Below, piece by piece: positions 24,006-36,899 of a stretch of DNA of 64,000 nt. The position numbers and the translations under genes are program-made. Position 1 is the first letter of the stretch. Each line of letters begins with the position of its first letter. The notes beneath the pieces were generated by a model. It was not told the DNA's origin. It saw nothing but the letters and a program-made list of their open reading frames with translations, and searched no databases. The stretch is from Terana coerulea (taxonomy: Eukaryota > Basidiomycota > Agaricomycetes > Polyporales > Phanerochaetaceae): contig JAKOGH010000681.1 in assembly GCA_024811115.1 (NCBI GenBank), forward strand, positions 1 to 64,000, given 5' to 3'.

Positions 24006-26628
24006 TTAGACACCCTTAATACCAAGCTCCTCGGCAAGGATCACAGCAGCCTTCTCCGCAACGGCCAAGGTTGTGGAATAAGTGTTCTATGTGATGATTA
24101 CAGTCGTCAGTCAACGTGGGAGCCAACCAAGGCAAAAAGATACGCACCGCGGCGACGTTCGAAGGAGGAATGGAGAGATCTGCAGGAGCGATCAGTCTAT
24201 GCTGTGAGGAAATCACACGGCTTCAAAACAACTTACCCGCCACCTTGAGACCGTTTACACCATACACGTTGAGCTTGTGGTCGACGACACCGCCCTTCTC
24301 CCGCGGCTTCATGGCACATGTGCCGAGCTTCGCAGCGTTGTCAGCAAAACCTAGCGCGCACGCTGTATTGTTTGAACTCACCGAGTGCCATGCTGTCGCG
24401 ACTGAGCAACCAATGGGAATCAGCACCGCATGGATCGGAGTCAACGCATGACGGGGAGTGCTCACCGAACTTTCTGGTGTACTCCTCAATCGCCTTCTCG
24501 TCTTCCGCGGTGTACGCGATGTCGGGCGCGGAAGTGTCGACCGGGCGAATCTCCCCTTGCATAACGCGGCGCTGCTCTCGGTGAACTGCGGGTGGTTGGG
24601 CACGTACTCGCCGCGGTAGCACGCCATACGCCGCGCGAACTCACGGGAGCGCTTGTAACCCCACTTCAGGAGAGCAAAGTCATCCGGCCTGCATCTTGCT
24701 GTGAGCACGACGACGGTCATGAAGCATTCAAGGCAGAGGAGACCACTTACGTCTTAAGGAAGCCCGTCTCGAACTCCGGAGGGACGCTGGGATCGGTGCC
24801 TGACCGGATGTGCGAGAAGCCCAGCGAAGACGGATGTTCGACGTAGTAGCCGACGCTGAAGTACTTGCGTGAGGGTGTGGAAGAGGGGTCGCCGACCAGC
24901 CTGTTCCTCTCATTAGAAAACAAGACGTTCGGTATGTAGGAGAAGAGGCGTACATGGACACTGGCCCGATCCACATGACCGGCTTGTCTGGTGCGTTGAC
25001 GTAGTACTCTTCCCACTTCTTCTGGAAGGCAGGGCCGATGGCCTTTCGCTCCCCCTCGGTAGGACGCAGCTTGACACCAGCATCGAGAGCACTATAGTGA
25101 GTTACGTTCAGTACTTGGACCACTTGCGAAATTGAGCTGAGACCTACTTCGACGCCATTAGCCCGGAACCGTCCTTGATCCATTGCTTGGACCACTTATT
25201 GAAATGGGGATCTTCGTTTCGCACGATCCCGTCGATGGTTTCGGACTCCTCGCTGGCGAGGTACGGGGAGAAGATAACTTGATGGTCTAGTAGAGGGCCG
25301 AGGTGCGTCAACTACGCCATCGCTGTCGAAAACCACTCTGCAACTAGCCTTGGTAGTTCTCGCCGACGCCGGGCAAGTCAACGATCTGCTCTACGCCGTA
25401 CTTCGTCAAAATGGACTTCGCGCCGATGCCTGAACGCTCAAGGATGGCAGGAGAGCCGAAAGTGCCCGCCGACACGACAACGAGTCGCTTCGCGCGGGCA
25501 GTCGTGACCTCGCCAGTGGCATTGGGATGCACGCGGGGTTCTGCACGTACTCGACACCGACAGCGCGCTTACCCCTAGAAAGCTCGAAGTCAGCTGCTGC
25601 ATGCGCAAGAGCGGGGTGTCACAAGGGTTTACGCACTCGAAAACGACCTTCTTGACAAGGTGGCCCGTAATCAGCGTGATGTTCTCGCGCTTCTTGTCGT
25701 AGATGAAGTGATGTGCGACATCGGACCTCGCTCCGGTCTTCTCGCCAACCCACCTGTAAGGAACACTCAATTAGCATCCAGGCATGTCTGCAGCGTCACC
25801 AAGTCTTACTTTTGCCATCTCTGCAGGCCGACGTTGGGGAGTGAGTATATTGTTGTGCGCAGTAACGCAGATCGCTCACCCCGAACTTGTCTACCTCGTA
25901 GAGGTTGTTAGGATCGTCGATGCTTCCGCGCTTGGGGTCGTACTTGGCGCCAACGGCAAGGAAATCTTTGCCGATGTTCGTGAAGGCGTCTTTGCCGTAT
26001 GAGACCTTGAGGGGCCCGGAGTAACCATGGACGTCGTCTTTCCCAGGCGCAACTTCGTACGTCTCCGTCTACCAGATGCTCCGTCAGCGGCCGAACACGA
26101 CGATTTTTCACTGATCCGTACCTTTTTCAAAAGCGGAATAATCTCCTTAGAGCCCCATCCGGGGTTCTCAAACCTCTTTCCCAGTCGTCGTAGTCCGACG
26201 CCGCGGCGCGAGTGTACATCATGACTGAAAAGCGAGCGGGTTAGTATAACGGAGCATCACGAGTAGGCAGGTTGCTTACAGTTCACGCTGGAGCCACCGC
26301 CGACGCAATGCCCGGTAGGGACAATTGTCTGACGGTCGCCGAGCTCCTTCTCCGGGTTGGCAACGATGAAGGACACGGTCTTGCTAGTGGGAGCGAGGTG
26401 GCTTAGATAGCGAGCGGGCTGCGTGTGCGCGAGGTCATCTTGAGTGTGAGGACCAGCCTCGACAATGAGGATTTTCAGCGACGGGTCGGCGTCTGCCAGG
26501 CGACTAGCGACAAGACAAGACGCGGTTCCTCCTGCAGACCCACGGCTTCAACAAAGCAATTGCACGGGGAGGCCAGGCGACGTACCTCCGGCAAAAATGA
26601 GGTCGTATTCAGCGTTGGTAGAAGGCAT
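24006..26628 (-). CDS. GMC-family alcohol oxidase (AA3_3-like), one frame break
   Basis: FAD-dependent alcohol oxidase: oxidises a primary alcohol to the aldehyde and makes H2O2. Exon 1 begins MPSTNAEYDLIFAGG and exon 2 completes the FAD-binding GGGTASCLVASRLADAD and ILIVEAGP. Further motifs are VGGGSSVNFMMYTRAAASDY-DDW, VVSAGTFGSPAILERSGIG (GMC signature 2), LPGVGENYQ, and the C-terminal active site TAWHSLGTCAMKPRE, assembled across two introns. GVVDHKLNVYGVNGLKVADLS and SNVAANTYSTTLAVAEKAA follow. The pattern is closest to the methanol/alcohol oxidase branch used by wood-decay fungi for peroxide supply. There is no signal peptide and the C-terminus (IKGV) is not a PTS1. The frame breaks at the C4 run 24553-24556 (plus strand), between ESSAAL and GEIRPVDTSAPDI; one added base restores it. 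Confidence 0.92.
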
Positions 26629-27376
26629 GATGGACGGTGGGAACAGTGTAAGCTTCTGGGGTCAGGTGAGAGAGTCTTCGGCGGGATCCCAGTCAGCCTT
26701 ACTTGGTATATATCCTGGCGGTCGCAGCCTTATTAGACGACGCCTTTGCAACCGTAGGTCGGCAATCTGCACCTGGCCTTGGGCCTCATCGTTCCTTGGA
26801 CGCCTCATTCCTGAACGGTTCAGATGGCCCTGTCGCGGTGAACAACGTAAGTGAGATAGATCTGCCATAAGTCTGGGAAAAGAACCAGGTGAGGATCCTC
26901 GCATCTCCACAATCAGCAAAGCTGTTAGCAGAGTGATTTGAGGGACTTCGCGCCATTCTGATACGGCGGTAAGAGGCACCCTCGGCGACTTCGCAGTGCA
27001 ACGTGAGCGTCAAAAACAACCTCGACCAAGATTTCTTTTGCGAATCTGAGACCGCTATTCAGCTGCGGGGCACGTGGAAATAAAGCGGTTGGAGTAAGTA
27101 CGCACCCGGAGCGGGGACTGTGTATATATTTGGGAGGTCGGTTTCAAGCTTTGGGTAAGACACATTGCAGTCACCACATGCAACCCTGGTCGGAAAATTC
27201 TGTATGCGAGAGCTCGTCACCTGGCGTAAACATCGACCGTCACCTTTCCTTTCGTAGACACATCCGCAAACATCACACTCCCTGACATTGGCCTCGGTGC
27301 GTAGCAGAATCGACAAAACTGATGAGATTACTGCTGTCCAGAAAACACTGGGTCAAAGTACTCGGCAAAGAAACAG
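26629..27376. other. Intergenic: alcohol oxidase promoter and Set2 3' region
   Basis: About 750 bases with no recognised gene. GTATATATCC at 26705-26714 is a possible core element, although it lies only about 80 bases upstream of the alcohol oxidase ATG. Confidence 0.5.
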
Positions 27377-30300
27377 TCAACGAGATATTCGACCCACGGA
27401 AACCGTACTCCTACTCGGCAATCGTTTGTTGTGTTCCGGAGTCGGAGGGAACAGAGGAAGTGACCAGTCGATTTTGACCGGTTCCTGCCGGAGACGGACG
27501 CGGGGGTCGCTCACAGCTTCTGACGTTGACCGTCGGGAGCTGGCGGAGTCCAGTGGCGAAGCTGCGTGGCTCGGCCCAGCTTCGTCGTCGCTCGCCGCGT
27601 CTCTCCATGCCTTGTCATTGGTCGCGTCCGGCTCGAGTTCTGGGGTGGCGCCGCCCTTTGATTGGGAGGATGACTGACCCGCGGAGTCATGACCAGGGCC
27701 CGAAGGGCGGCGTCGTACGGTGCCGTCCTTCTTGATGATTTTAGTCTGAATATATTCCTTACAGTACTTCTTGATCTTTACGATCTTCTCGTCGGACAGA
27801 CTTTCCAGTCGGCTGTCCTTGTAGCTGGCTGATTTCTTTTCTTTATCCGCAATTTTCTGAGTGAGCTGTGAAATTGATTTTCTTGAGTCTCCGCGAGGAT
27901 CTCAAGAGACATGGAGTAATATCTCACGTGTTTGGCATGTGCTTTGAAGTCGTCGAGGTGCAATTCCAAGTAGTACTTGGACATACTCTTCACGACCACC
28001 GCCCCAACAAGCTTGTGCAACCGTTTCTCCTTGAGTTTCTCCTTCTCGTCTTTCGTCAGCTTCAATTTGGGCTGCTTCTTCTTCGAGCCCTCTTCGTCCT
28101 TAGAAGGCGCAAGTTCCGCTTCTTCAGCCGCAAGCTGCGCCGCTTTCAGCATAGCAGCTATCTTGTCCTTGCGTTCGGCTTCCTCGTCTTGCCAGCTCTT
28201 CGGCGGCACTGAGTCCCAATTCCAATCCTTCGGAGGTGAAGGCGGCTTGTTGACCTTTCTGACTGAAGGCACTCTCACCGCGAAAACGGGCTCCAGTGAC
28301 GGCGATCTTCGCGAACGTTTCATGGCATGGAGCTCGTCGTACTCGTTCGGAACTTCAAAGACTTCCTCGTAAGAGGGACCCTTACCGTCACTACCTTCGC
28401 CCTCCTGAAAAGGCCTTCAGCATCGAACCTTTGACAACGAACGTGTGCGACATACCACTCTCACTCGCTTTGGTATTCGATATCCAGTTTCCAAAGTGGA
28501 CCACTGTTCGAGCAACTGGCAATATCGTCAGATGCGAGCCGAGAAACTAAGGGCTGGAGAGGGAAGACGTACCTTCTTCGCTGTATCGGCTAGCACCTCG
28601 TTTTCTGATCGAGAGAACTCTTCGACTGGGACGTCGACTTTCGAGTCCTCGACCTTGTTCCGCTGTAGAAGAGGCCATGTTTGCATGCATTGCATCGCCT
28701 AATCACATTGTGCAGATACCCCAATCAATACACCAATGTTTACGGAGATTCATAGCATTACTCACCAAAAGACAAATCTCAACATCTTGGGCATAGTCTT
28801 CCAACATGTTGGTCATCGCGCTGAAGCCACGAAGTCGCATGACTTGGCGTAGAGCTGATTGATCTTCGGTGATCTGGTACATGCGTTATGAGGCGTTACA
28901 TCCATGAAGACAGTATACGCAAAAACAGACCTTGATACGCGTCAGAAGCTTCAGCAGCATCTTCCGACTTTGCGTCTGACGGATAGCCTGTACCACCTTC
29001 GGCACATCCTTCGTAACGAGGGCTTCATGTCGGGCTGCAACGCATGTGAGACTTTGTGCTGCCCTAAACGACTGGTGAGGATACTCACGACGAAGTCCTC
29101 GTCCAGTTTCTTGCCCTTCTTCTTCTTCGAGCCCTTCAAACCCAACGCCTCGACCTCGTCGGCAATACCAAGCGCTGATGAGACGCTACATTAGTGCATG
29201 TGAAAGGACAACAATCCACGGTACTCACCATCGAGATAGAGGTCATCCATTCCTGCGAGATCTGTCTGCGTCTTACCACCGATGAAGCCGACACATTTGT
29301 CTTCGCTACAGTAACAAATTTGTGCTTCGTGCCTTGAAGGATGACGTTCAGTACACGCAACAAAAGTTTCTCTGGACCCACGCACCCATAGCGGTCCACG
29401 TTGTAGTTGAATGTTAGCTCCTCGTTCTTCCTGATATTTCGATGTGCGAAAATTCCCATCCGAACGTGACTCCCGACTGTCCATTTGGCGACATAGCAGT
29501 TTGGATTGCAGCTGTGGTTCGCGAATCGACCGATACCACCACGCTTCGTAGCATCAATGAACTGTCGCAGATAATGAGGAGTGAACTTCAGTGTAAGGTA
29601 AGTGATGGATTTACCTCGCCCTTCTGCAGCATCATGAAATAGAAATGTCGAATCCCCTCTTCCGCATAATTGCGCATACGCTTCAAAAAGAGCTTTCATT
29701 GACAACATCGCCGACGTATTCGTATATGAACGAGTCTCTAATAGCGAATCAGCCAAACCTGTACAGAATAGACTGCTCAATGCTGCTTACTTGCGAATGT
29801 CCTGTTCGGCTCGTAGACCAAACCCTTTCTTCTCGGTCTGCACTATTCCAATGGGAGCATACTGTTTGCGTTGAAAACTGTGGGGAATCGCCGTCAGTTA
29901 GGCCGCTGTAACAAGGATCGCCAGCGTAAGCTTCGCACCGTTGGTTTTGGCATAGCGAGCGGCAGCGGCAGTCACCCGGTAGACATTCGACCTGGGTGAG
30001 ACGGTTGATGCAGTCTGAGTCGTGTCCGCAGTTACTATGTGGGTCGCTCCCCTCGTCTACCAACCACAGGATCCCAGTGGAAGTCAGCAAATGTGTCGAC
30101 ATGAACCTGAGTACGCTATCAAATCTAACTGTGATCTTTTACTGACCTGGTTCATAGGGGCAGTCGCAGGTCATGCTCTCGTTGGCTTCCCTTGACCGCC
30201 CTAACGTACCATACTGGTAGTGATTACCCGGCATTTCTTCGAAAGCCTGCATAGCATCCTGTTCTGCTCGAGGAAGCTTTCCTATGAACAGTGGTTCCTT

Positions 30301-30573
30301 CTTGGCGGACTTGCTCTTCGTTTTCGCCGTTACGGGGGGTGTCGTGGACGTGCGACTCTCCCCACCTGTTGACGGCGATGCCGATGCCTTCTCTGCAGGA
30401 GATGACCGTGCATCGTCGTCCAGTACACTATCTATCTCTGCGTCCCTCATCGCAACATCCCCCTCTAAATCCCTCTTCTCGTCACTCGGAGTTGCTTCGA
30501 TAACTACGGTATTGTCTTCGAACAGGCGAGCAGCCGGGAAGCCTTCTGGCGGCGTGCGTGTGGACTCCAGCAT
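27377..30573 (-). CDS. set2: Histone H3 lysine-36 methyltransferase Set2
   Basis: Nuclear SET-domain enzyme that methylates H3K36 during transcription elongation while bound to phosphorylated Pol II. The N-terminus is Ser/Thr-rich. Then come the AWS zinc region ([40 protein letters not shown]) and the SET domain with [34 protein letters not shown], the cofactor motif [11 protein letters not shown] and [14 protein letters not shown] post-[11 protein letters not shown] follows. The middle part has an [20 protein letters not shown] segment and a WW-like [15 protein letters not shown]. The C-terminal SRI domain is visible ([20 protein letters not shown], then [20 protein letters not shown]), which is specific to Set2. 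All exon joins checked keep frame. The tail after SRI is low-complexity and ends [15 protein letters not shown]. The gene is divergent from RPA49, with about 370 bases between starts. Confidence 0.95.
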
Positions 30574-30947
30574 GGTGAAACAGAGGGTCAAGGCCCAGGC
30601 AGTACAGCGACTACGGGTAGCGTATCCTCGTGCCGGTGCGAGGGTGAGCGGTGGCTAGACGCAAGAACAAGGTCTTGCGGTTCACGTCTCGGTCAATCAA
30701 GTGAGGCGCTGCAATTTAGGCAGCAGAATTATGGCAGAACTAAGATATGACTGGGCGGAAATCAGCCCGACAAACTTTAGCAATATCACAACACTCACTG
30801 TAGATAAATACTGTGACCTCGTTGGCCCCGGGACTGCAGCCTAATGAAAGGCGTGAACAGGTCCTGATTCTGGTCAGTGGTCGACCCTTGCAGTCGGTTA
30901 GACGCCGAACATTTCTTGACTTCTCACTTCTACGTGCTTGCGCCGGC
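30574..30947. promoter_or_regulatory. Shared divergent promoter region of set2 and rpa49
   Basis: 374 bases between two outward start codons; no gene. The two products act in Pol II and Pol I transcription. Shared control is only a possibility; no named site was seen. Confidence 0.5.
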
Positions 30948-32466
30948 ATGGCATCGAGTTTACAAAAGAAACGCAAAAGAGACTCAGACGATGCGGAGGA
31001 GGTTACTTTACAACATTCAGGCCACCACGAGGCTATTGGCCCTGTGTTAGGTGAGTTGGTTGGCCACGCTGGTCTTCTCCGTGGTGTCTCAGTGTTTACA
31101 AGTCTAGCCAGTTTCCCTGCACTGCAACCGCCAAAATCCACTCCTTTCCGGCTCTATGCGAAGAAAAGCCAGCAAAATCCATCCACCGCGAAGGATTGCC
31201 TTCTAGTGGGTGAAACCGACACCGTAGAGTTCGTGTCATCTGCGGACTCCGAGCAAGCTGCCGCTGGCTGCAGTTACCTCGTTGGAATATACAACAAGCG
31301 TACAAAAACGACGGTCTTACGTCCTGCTCCTCTACATATCCTCACACGGAATGTCAAGGCGCTGAAAAATCTGAAGCCGATGGAGGTCTCTGTGGACGAG
31401 CGCATAAAGCTCCGCAACCAGCTGGGAGAAACCTTCGGAACGAAGAAGGCCAAAGCAGCCATCCGCGCACACGAACGCAACAAGGTTGATCTCGATGCTA
31501 TGCGTGGAGTAGCGGGACACCTGCAGGCTGACATCCAAGGGAATACCGAGAGTCTTCCTACCACTGGTGCGTGCGTCGGTTCAGTTCTCACACATCCCTA
31601 TTCATCCCTCAGCAGAGGAGGCGAAAGCTGCTGCAGATAACAGCAGGCTTATACCGCCATACGACGAGAATGCACAATGCCCAGACGACGTCTACAAGCT
31701 GCACGACATCATCCCGGAAGCTGAGCTCAACGCTGTCTCCGTGTCTGCCCTCCAGGGCGCGAGCTCTCAGCAGGAAAGGGTTGCATTGCTCCCGTATACT
31801 CGCTCCAGCTGGGTCAATCAGCACTTGTCGCTGCTGTACAGCGCCCCTAAACTTAACAAAACTGAGCTGTGAGTTGTCGCCCCAATTTTCCCAGGCATCG
31901 TTGACGTCGCACAGGAAGATAGTATTGTATATCTCGGCAATGCTGGCATTCCGATCAGCATCTCGTGCTGTTGGGGACAAGCAGGTTCTCCAGGAGCGGC
32001 TAAAGGCGGTACCGAGCATCGTACTTGATGGTCTCTTATCCCGCTTTACGGAGACATCGAGAGATGCCAACAAGTGAGTGATAGGCCTTTACGAGATGAA
32101 AGTTTCCTGAATGTCCTTAAGGCCGAAAATCACACCGCAAATGGATACAATGGTCTTGACGTACATGTTCGCCCTGTGCCTGCGCATTGACGACTACGCA
32201 ACCGACACCACGCTGATTGCAAAGGACTTAAGCATGTCTGTTGCGAAGTGCGCCATATTCACTTGTACCTGCATTTGGAGCGTATCTAACTGTTTCTACG
32301 CAGAGTCAATCCGTTGTTCAAGTCACTGGGATGCAAGATCGAGCAGTTAAGCTTTAATGAACTGAAGCGCCTCGGTTTGCCCGACTCTGCCGGCGCAACC
32401 AAGAGAGCCACGCTCAAGGTGCCGCTGGAGTTCCCCAAGCTACGGGTGAAGCGCGCCCGCCGGTGA
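30948..32466 (+). CDS. RPA49: RNA polymerase I subunit A49
   Basis: Subunit of the Pol I heterodimer A49/A34.5 that aids initiation and elongation of rRNA synthesis in the nucleolus. Exons: 30948-31050, 31108-31566, 31613-31868, 31915-32073, 32122-32235 and 32304-32466; all phases join. The N-terminal dimerisation part has SFPALQPPKSTPFRLYAKK, GCSYLVGIYNKRTKTTVLRP and APLHILTRNVKALKNLKP. A linker contains RIKLRNQLGETFGTKKAKAA. The C-terminal tandem winged-helix part has LHDIIPEAELNAV, LPYTRSSWVNQHLSLLYS, KIVLYISAMLAFR and LLSRFTE, then KITPQMDTMVLTYMFALCLR-IDDYATD and NPLFKSLGCKIEQLSF. It ends PLEFPKLRVKRARR. Length is about 420 residues, normal for the family. Confidence 0.95.
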
Positions 32467-33257
32467 TCAAACCACCGGTGTGTCTTCAACATTTGCGCTG
32501 CGCCCCGCTCGCACAATGTACAGGCGGGATCGCAGTGTGTGTAACATCCAAACACGTTCGGACCTTGGACCGGTCAAACTGGAGTGCAATAAATGATTCG
32601 TTCATCCTATGCACCAATCACGACTAAGTGGAGGGACGGTGTGAATGGTGACGTCCGTGCGTCTCAGCTCATCGCTTGGCGGTGCTTGTCTTGACCCGTC
32701 AAACGTCGGGACGCCTCACTAGCAGCGCCCCGACTATGCAGACAGCGCTTTCCCCTTACTTTCCGCATGGTAGTCGTGTACCCTTGAACCGAAACAGCAC
32801 CGCCTCTGCAGCTATAGGATTGAGTATGGATCATCGAGCTCCGTTGGGCGGCGTCATCAGTATCAGTTTCACTTTTGTACGCACGACCGTCCCCGTCACC
32901 GGCGCAACACTCTGCTTTGTCGATCTGATTTGAAAAAGCGACGTCACGTCCGAATTTATAATTTCCTGCATAGCTCCGCTAATATATCGCCGCATTTGAG
33001 TCTGGACGACTCAGGAGACGTGAGTGTGACATGGGAGTTTTAGATCGGGGGCAGGCCACTGTTGCTTACCGGGTAACAGCGCTGTTGTTTACCTGATAAT
33101 CACATTTTATTATTGGTCTCAAAGCATGGTAAGAGCGCTAAAAGATATCTCAAGCGGAGTTTCAATTAGTTGTATTGATCGTACTCTGTGGATTGTCTTG
33201 GTCCTTCCCCTCATTACTCTCGGTCGGGCAGCGCAGCGACCAGGCTTGTTCCAGACG
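32467..33257. other. Intergenic upstream of the PAK-like gene
   Basis: About 790 bases without a recognised gene. The right part is AT-rich (TTATAATTTCC at 32957, TTTTATTATTGG near 33108) and probably holds the PAK-like promoter. Confidence 0.5.
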
Positions 33258-36200
33258 ATGTCGTCGTCTAACGGGAGACAGAACTCACGGTTTTCGACGC
33301 TGAAGGTCTTCAAGCTTGCCGGATCGCCGAAACCGCCTCCGCCTCCGCCCAAGGACCCGTACTATCAACCCAACCACTCGCTTGCTTCACTCACTCAGAC
33401 TCTGCATCCCGAGACCCTCTCGCCGCCGTTCGCTACGCAGCCTAGTACCCCCATGTCCCCGGCTATGCTTCGAGTGCTCGAAGCCCATCGCCTGCCCCAT
33501 CCTACACACAAACTCACGCTGCAAGTCGTGCGCAAACCTATGACCCGGCACGTACCATGCTAAGCCCTTCACAAACATCCCTCACCCCAGACTCCGCCGG
33601 GTCGCGCAAAGGGTTCTTCAAGTTCGCATCGCTGGGCAAACGACCAAAGACCCCCAAGTCGCCACCATCCACGCTGCCAGGGGAGATACCACCGGACCCG
33701 GACCCTTCCATCTCCATGCCTTGGAATTTCCAGGTGCGTATATTAGGCTATATTCCCAGGGATGAAATTGACTTTGCAATGTGTTGTTAGCACAACCTAC
33801 ACGTTGACGAAGCGTAAGTCTGTCGTATCTATGCCGATGTCGTATCTTACATCTACCGTAGGTTTGTCGGTCTCCCGCCAACGTGGTCTGCGTCGCTGGC
33901 CCAGATGGGCTTCTCTCAGGATGAAATCCAAGCCATAAACGCACGCCGCCTTGCGAGCAAACCCACACTGTATAGTCTGCCAAGTGACCGCTCCGCGTCG
34001 CCCGCGTCGAGCTCACATTCCTCGGCAACTCGTCCCGGCATAAACCCACGGTCAAGCTCTCTGATGCTTCGAGATACCGACACTATATCACAGCGTTCCG
34101 AGTCCAGTTATGCGGCCGATGTCTCGCGCAACGTATCTTTGGGCATGGACTACTCATTCTCATCCACTTCCGACCACGATGGCAGTATGTTCGCATCGAG
34201 CCGGCCGATGGCGAGTTCACCGGACGCGATGTCTTACTCGACACATCGTTCCTCACCCTCACCGCCTCCACAACCCGGACCTTCGCGTCAGGTCCCTGAC
34301 TCAAAAGACAGACGCCCTGTTACACCTACGAAGCGAGCGTATCATGTGGCGAACGATTCAGTTGGGACCATGGCATCGCCACCTCCCGCTTATAGGTCTC
34401 CGAGGAAGGAATCAGGGCTGGATGAAGTGGATGAAGCTCTTGTACTGCCTCCTTCCGCTGCGAGCACGTCGCGCGATGATAGTGCGGATATGCATGAGGA
34501 AGACGTAGAAGACGATGTAGAAGATTCAGCTTCCGCTCTGCCGTCTATATCAGCACCGCGACTATCAGTGCTTCCACCACGCCTTTCATTACACCAAGAT
34601 ACCCTGAGTGATCTATCATCATGGACAGAGTCACTCTTCTCCATCATACCCTCCACGCCACCACGACGAGCGAGTCCGGAAATCACTCCTCAAGCTACCC
34701 CGTCACGAATTCCTTCTACTGCTACTCGAAATACTGGCGCTGGGTCGTCAGCAAAGCCTACACGGCCAGGCCCTTCTGTTACTGTCACTCCCGCTTCATC
34801 CAGCTCATCTCAACGCACCCGACATGTACCTCTTCCAGAAGCCATTGCCGATCATCGTTCAGGACGCTCATTCTATCGCGCTCCCTTCTCCTAGTTTTTC
34901 GCTCAAAACTTCGTCATCTCCTTCGTCCACTCCTCTGTTCGATGAGGTGTTTGATATGGTTCGCACACCTCAGTCCGGATCACCCGCCGCAAGCCCTGCA
35001 CCAAGCTCGCTCTTCCCTCCCAACACCCCGGCATATACGATCTCGCCTGTGACTTCGGAAGAAGCAACAACCGACTTGGATGAGTTGCAGGTCGACTTCT
35101 CCCATGATAAAGAGAACCGCGACTCAAATATGTCGACTATGACCGTGACGCCCGCAACCATCGTTCGCGATGTCGCCATCGCTCAGCGTGCCAGGGCAAA
35201 TGTAGTGGTCTCGCCAGCGCGGTCCAATCACTCGGCCAACTCCAGCATATCGTCGAGTTACGGCTTCAACCACAACGATGACGGTGCCTCGCCTCGCTCT
35301 CAATCCCCATCCAGCTCGGAATCGGCATCGAGTGATGGCTCCTCCAGCGCGACGTCCGTTAGCAAGGCTCCTGAAGCTGACGGTAGGAAGTGGGTGGATG
35401 CTCGCACCTTACCCTACGTTGAGAGCTCCCCACAACCGTCACCCCGCGTCGGCGATTTCAACCACGACAGCCTCATCAGCCCGGCCTCCGTCAGAGAGTT
35501 CCGGGAGCAGGAAGAGGGCGTGGGCGGCCCTCAGAGACCGTCTATAGTCATAGTCACCGATGATGCACCGCCAGCCGCGAACCCAGCGTTGCCCTCACCA
35601 TGTTCACCATCCCCGGCAGCGTCAGTGTCGCCCATGACGCCTGGTGCGAGGTATCCCGGGTGGGTCAGCGAAGTTGTCGCGCCCCTCAAATCCTTCATTG
35701 ATGCCAAGGCGGACCCGCGAGACTTGTTCGTGGACCTGCAGGAGATTGCTGAGGGTGAAAGTGGCTCTGTGTTCTGTGCGAGGGTCGCCAAAGCTGAGGA
35801 GGCTACTCCGTCGTATGTGGCGATCAAACAGGTCGCCCTGGTACCGTCTGGATCGACCAAGCTGGAGGAGCTGCAGAGGGAGTTGTCGCTCATGAAGGAA
35901 GTCACTCACGCGAATATCCTCAGCATGGAGGCGCTCTATGTCGATCCCGTAGAGGATGCTTTGTGGATACGTATGGAGCTCATGGACCGGAGCCTGGCAG
36001 ACATCCTGAACCTGGTTGAGGAGGGCGTGTTGCTTTCAGAGGCCGTTATTGTGCAGTTTGCAAGCGATGTAAGTTATCAAGGTTGTCTCTATCGTGGCTG
36101 TTCTGACTGCATATCTCCAGGCTGTTGCCGCCCTCACTCACCTCCACAGGCTGGGCATTGCGCATAGAGATGTTCGATCCGACAACCTTCTGGTGAATCA

Positions 36201-36836
36201 GCATGGTGTCGTGAAGCTAGGTAAGATCAAGTAGCGCTACTTCTGTGAGCGTCGTACTTATAACTTTCCCAGTCGACTTCTCCAGCGCAGTGCAAGTCCT
36301 GAAATCGAACCCTATGCGTGCTGACCCTGCGGGTGTGATCTTCTGGCAGGTTGGTTGTGCAGTCACCTTCCCACTCTCCCCCGCTGAAGTAACAATCGCG
36401 CTGTTTTAGGCTCCGGAAATGCGCACCGGCCCATACAACCCCCTGAAAGTCGACGTCTGGGGCCTTGGCGCGACTGTGTGGGAGCTGGCGCAAGGGCAAC
36501 CGCCTTTCGCAGATGCAACAGACGCGAGCGGACTTGCCGACCGGTGGCCACCGCTGGACCAGCCAGATGTTTATTCGCAATCTTTCCATGAACTTTTACG
36601 ACTGTGCTCTGAGCCAGTGCGGGTTCGCCCGAACCCAGACGATCTACTCAACGTAAGTGCATGATCTAGGTGTCGTTCATTTACTTCCAGTACTAATCGT
36701 GCCTTCGGTTCAGACTCCTTTGATACGTCGCTCGAACGCGCGTCCCGCTGTCGTAAAACTGCTTGCCCAGTGCAGGTCCACAGAGGAGAGGTTGTCACGG
36801 CGGCAAAGTACTGGCTCACAAGGGACTATTTCATAA
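33258..36836 (+). CDS. p21-activated kinase-like protein (CRIB plus atypical kinase domain)
   Basis: Ste20/PAK-type protein expected to bind Cdc42 or Rac at sites of polarity. It opens MSSSNGRQNSRFSTLKVF, then a poly-Pro run. The CRIB/PBD is ISMPWNFQHNLHVDEAFVGL-PPTW; its HNLHVDEA core is a 23-nt exon (33791-33813). A long Ser/Pro-rich region of several hundred residues follows. The kinase domain begins near 35700: LQEIAEGESGSVF (glycine loop), VAIKQV (Lys), LMKEVTHANILSMEALYV and HRLGIAHRDVRSDNLLV (catalytic Asp). VDFSSAV stands where DFG is expected, then WQAPEMRTGPYNPLKVDVWG, and the end is STGSQGTIS. DFS replaces DFG, and the usual PAK activation-loop Thr context is absent. Frame breaks: the C5 run 33448-33452 (one base missing) and a region ending at 34894, where an extra base or an unplaced intron ending CTTCTCCTAG is needed. 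Confidence 0.88.
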
Positions 36837-36899
36837 CATATTCAATATCGGTATACCCTTCATAATATCGTTACTGCATCGCACTGTTTCATCTGCATT
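36837..36899. other. 63-base tail-to-tail spacer
   Basis: Only 63 bases separate the PAK-like stop from the UTP10 stop on the opposite strand, so the 3' UTRs must overlap antisense. Confidence 0.8.

Noticed and set aside
34608..34900. Second start of the PAK-like protein at 34608.
   Set aside because: The upstream frame carries the CRIB domain and the downstream frame the kinase domain; one frame break or missed intron near 34890 joins them, so a separate gene is unlikely.
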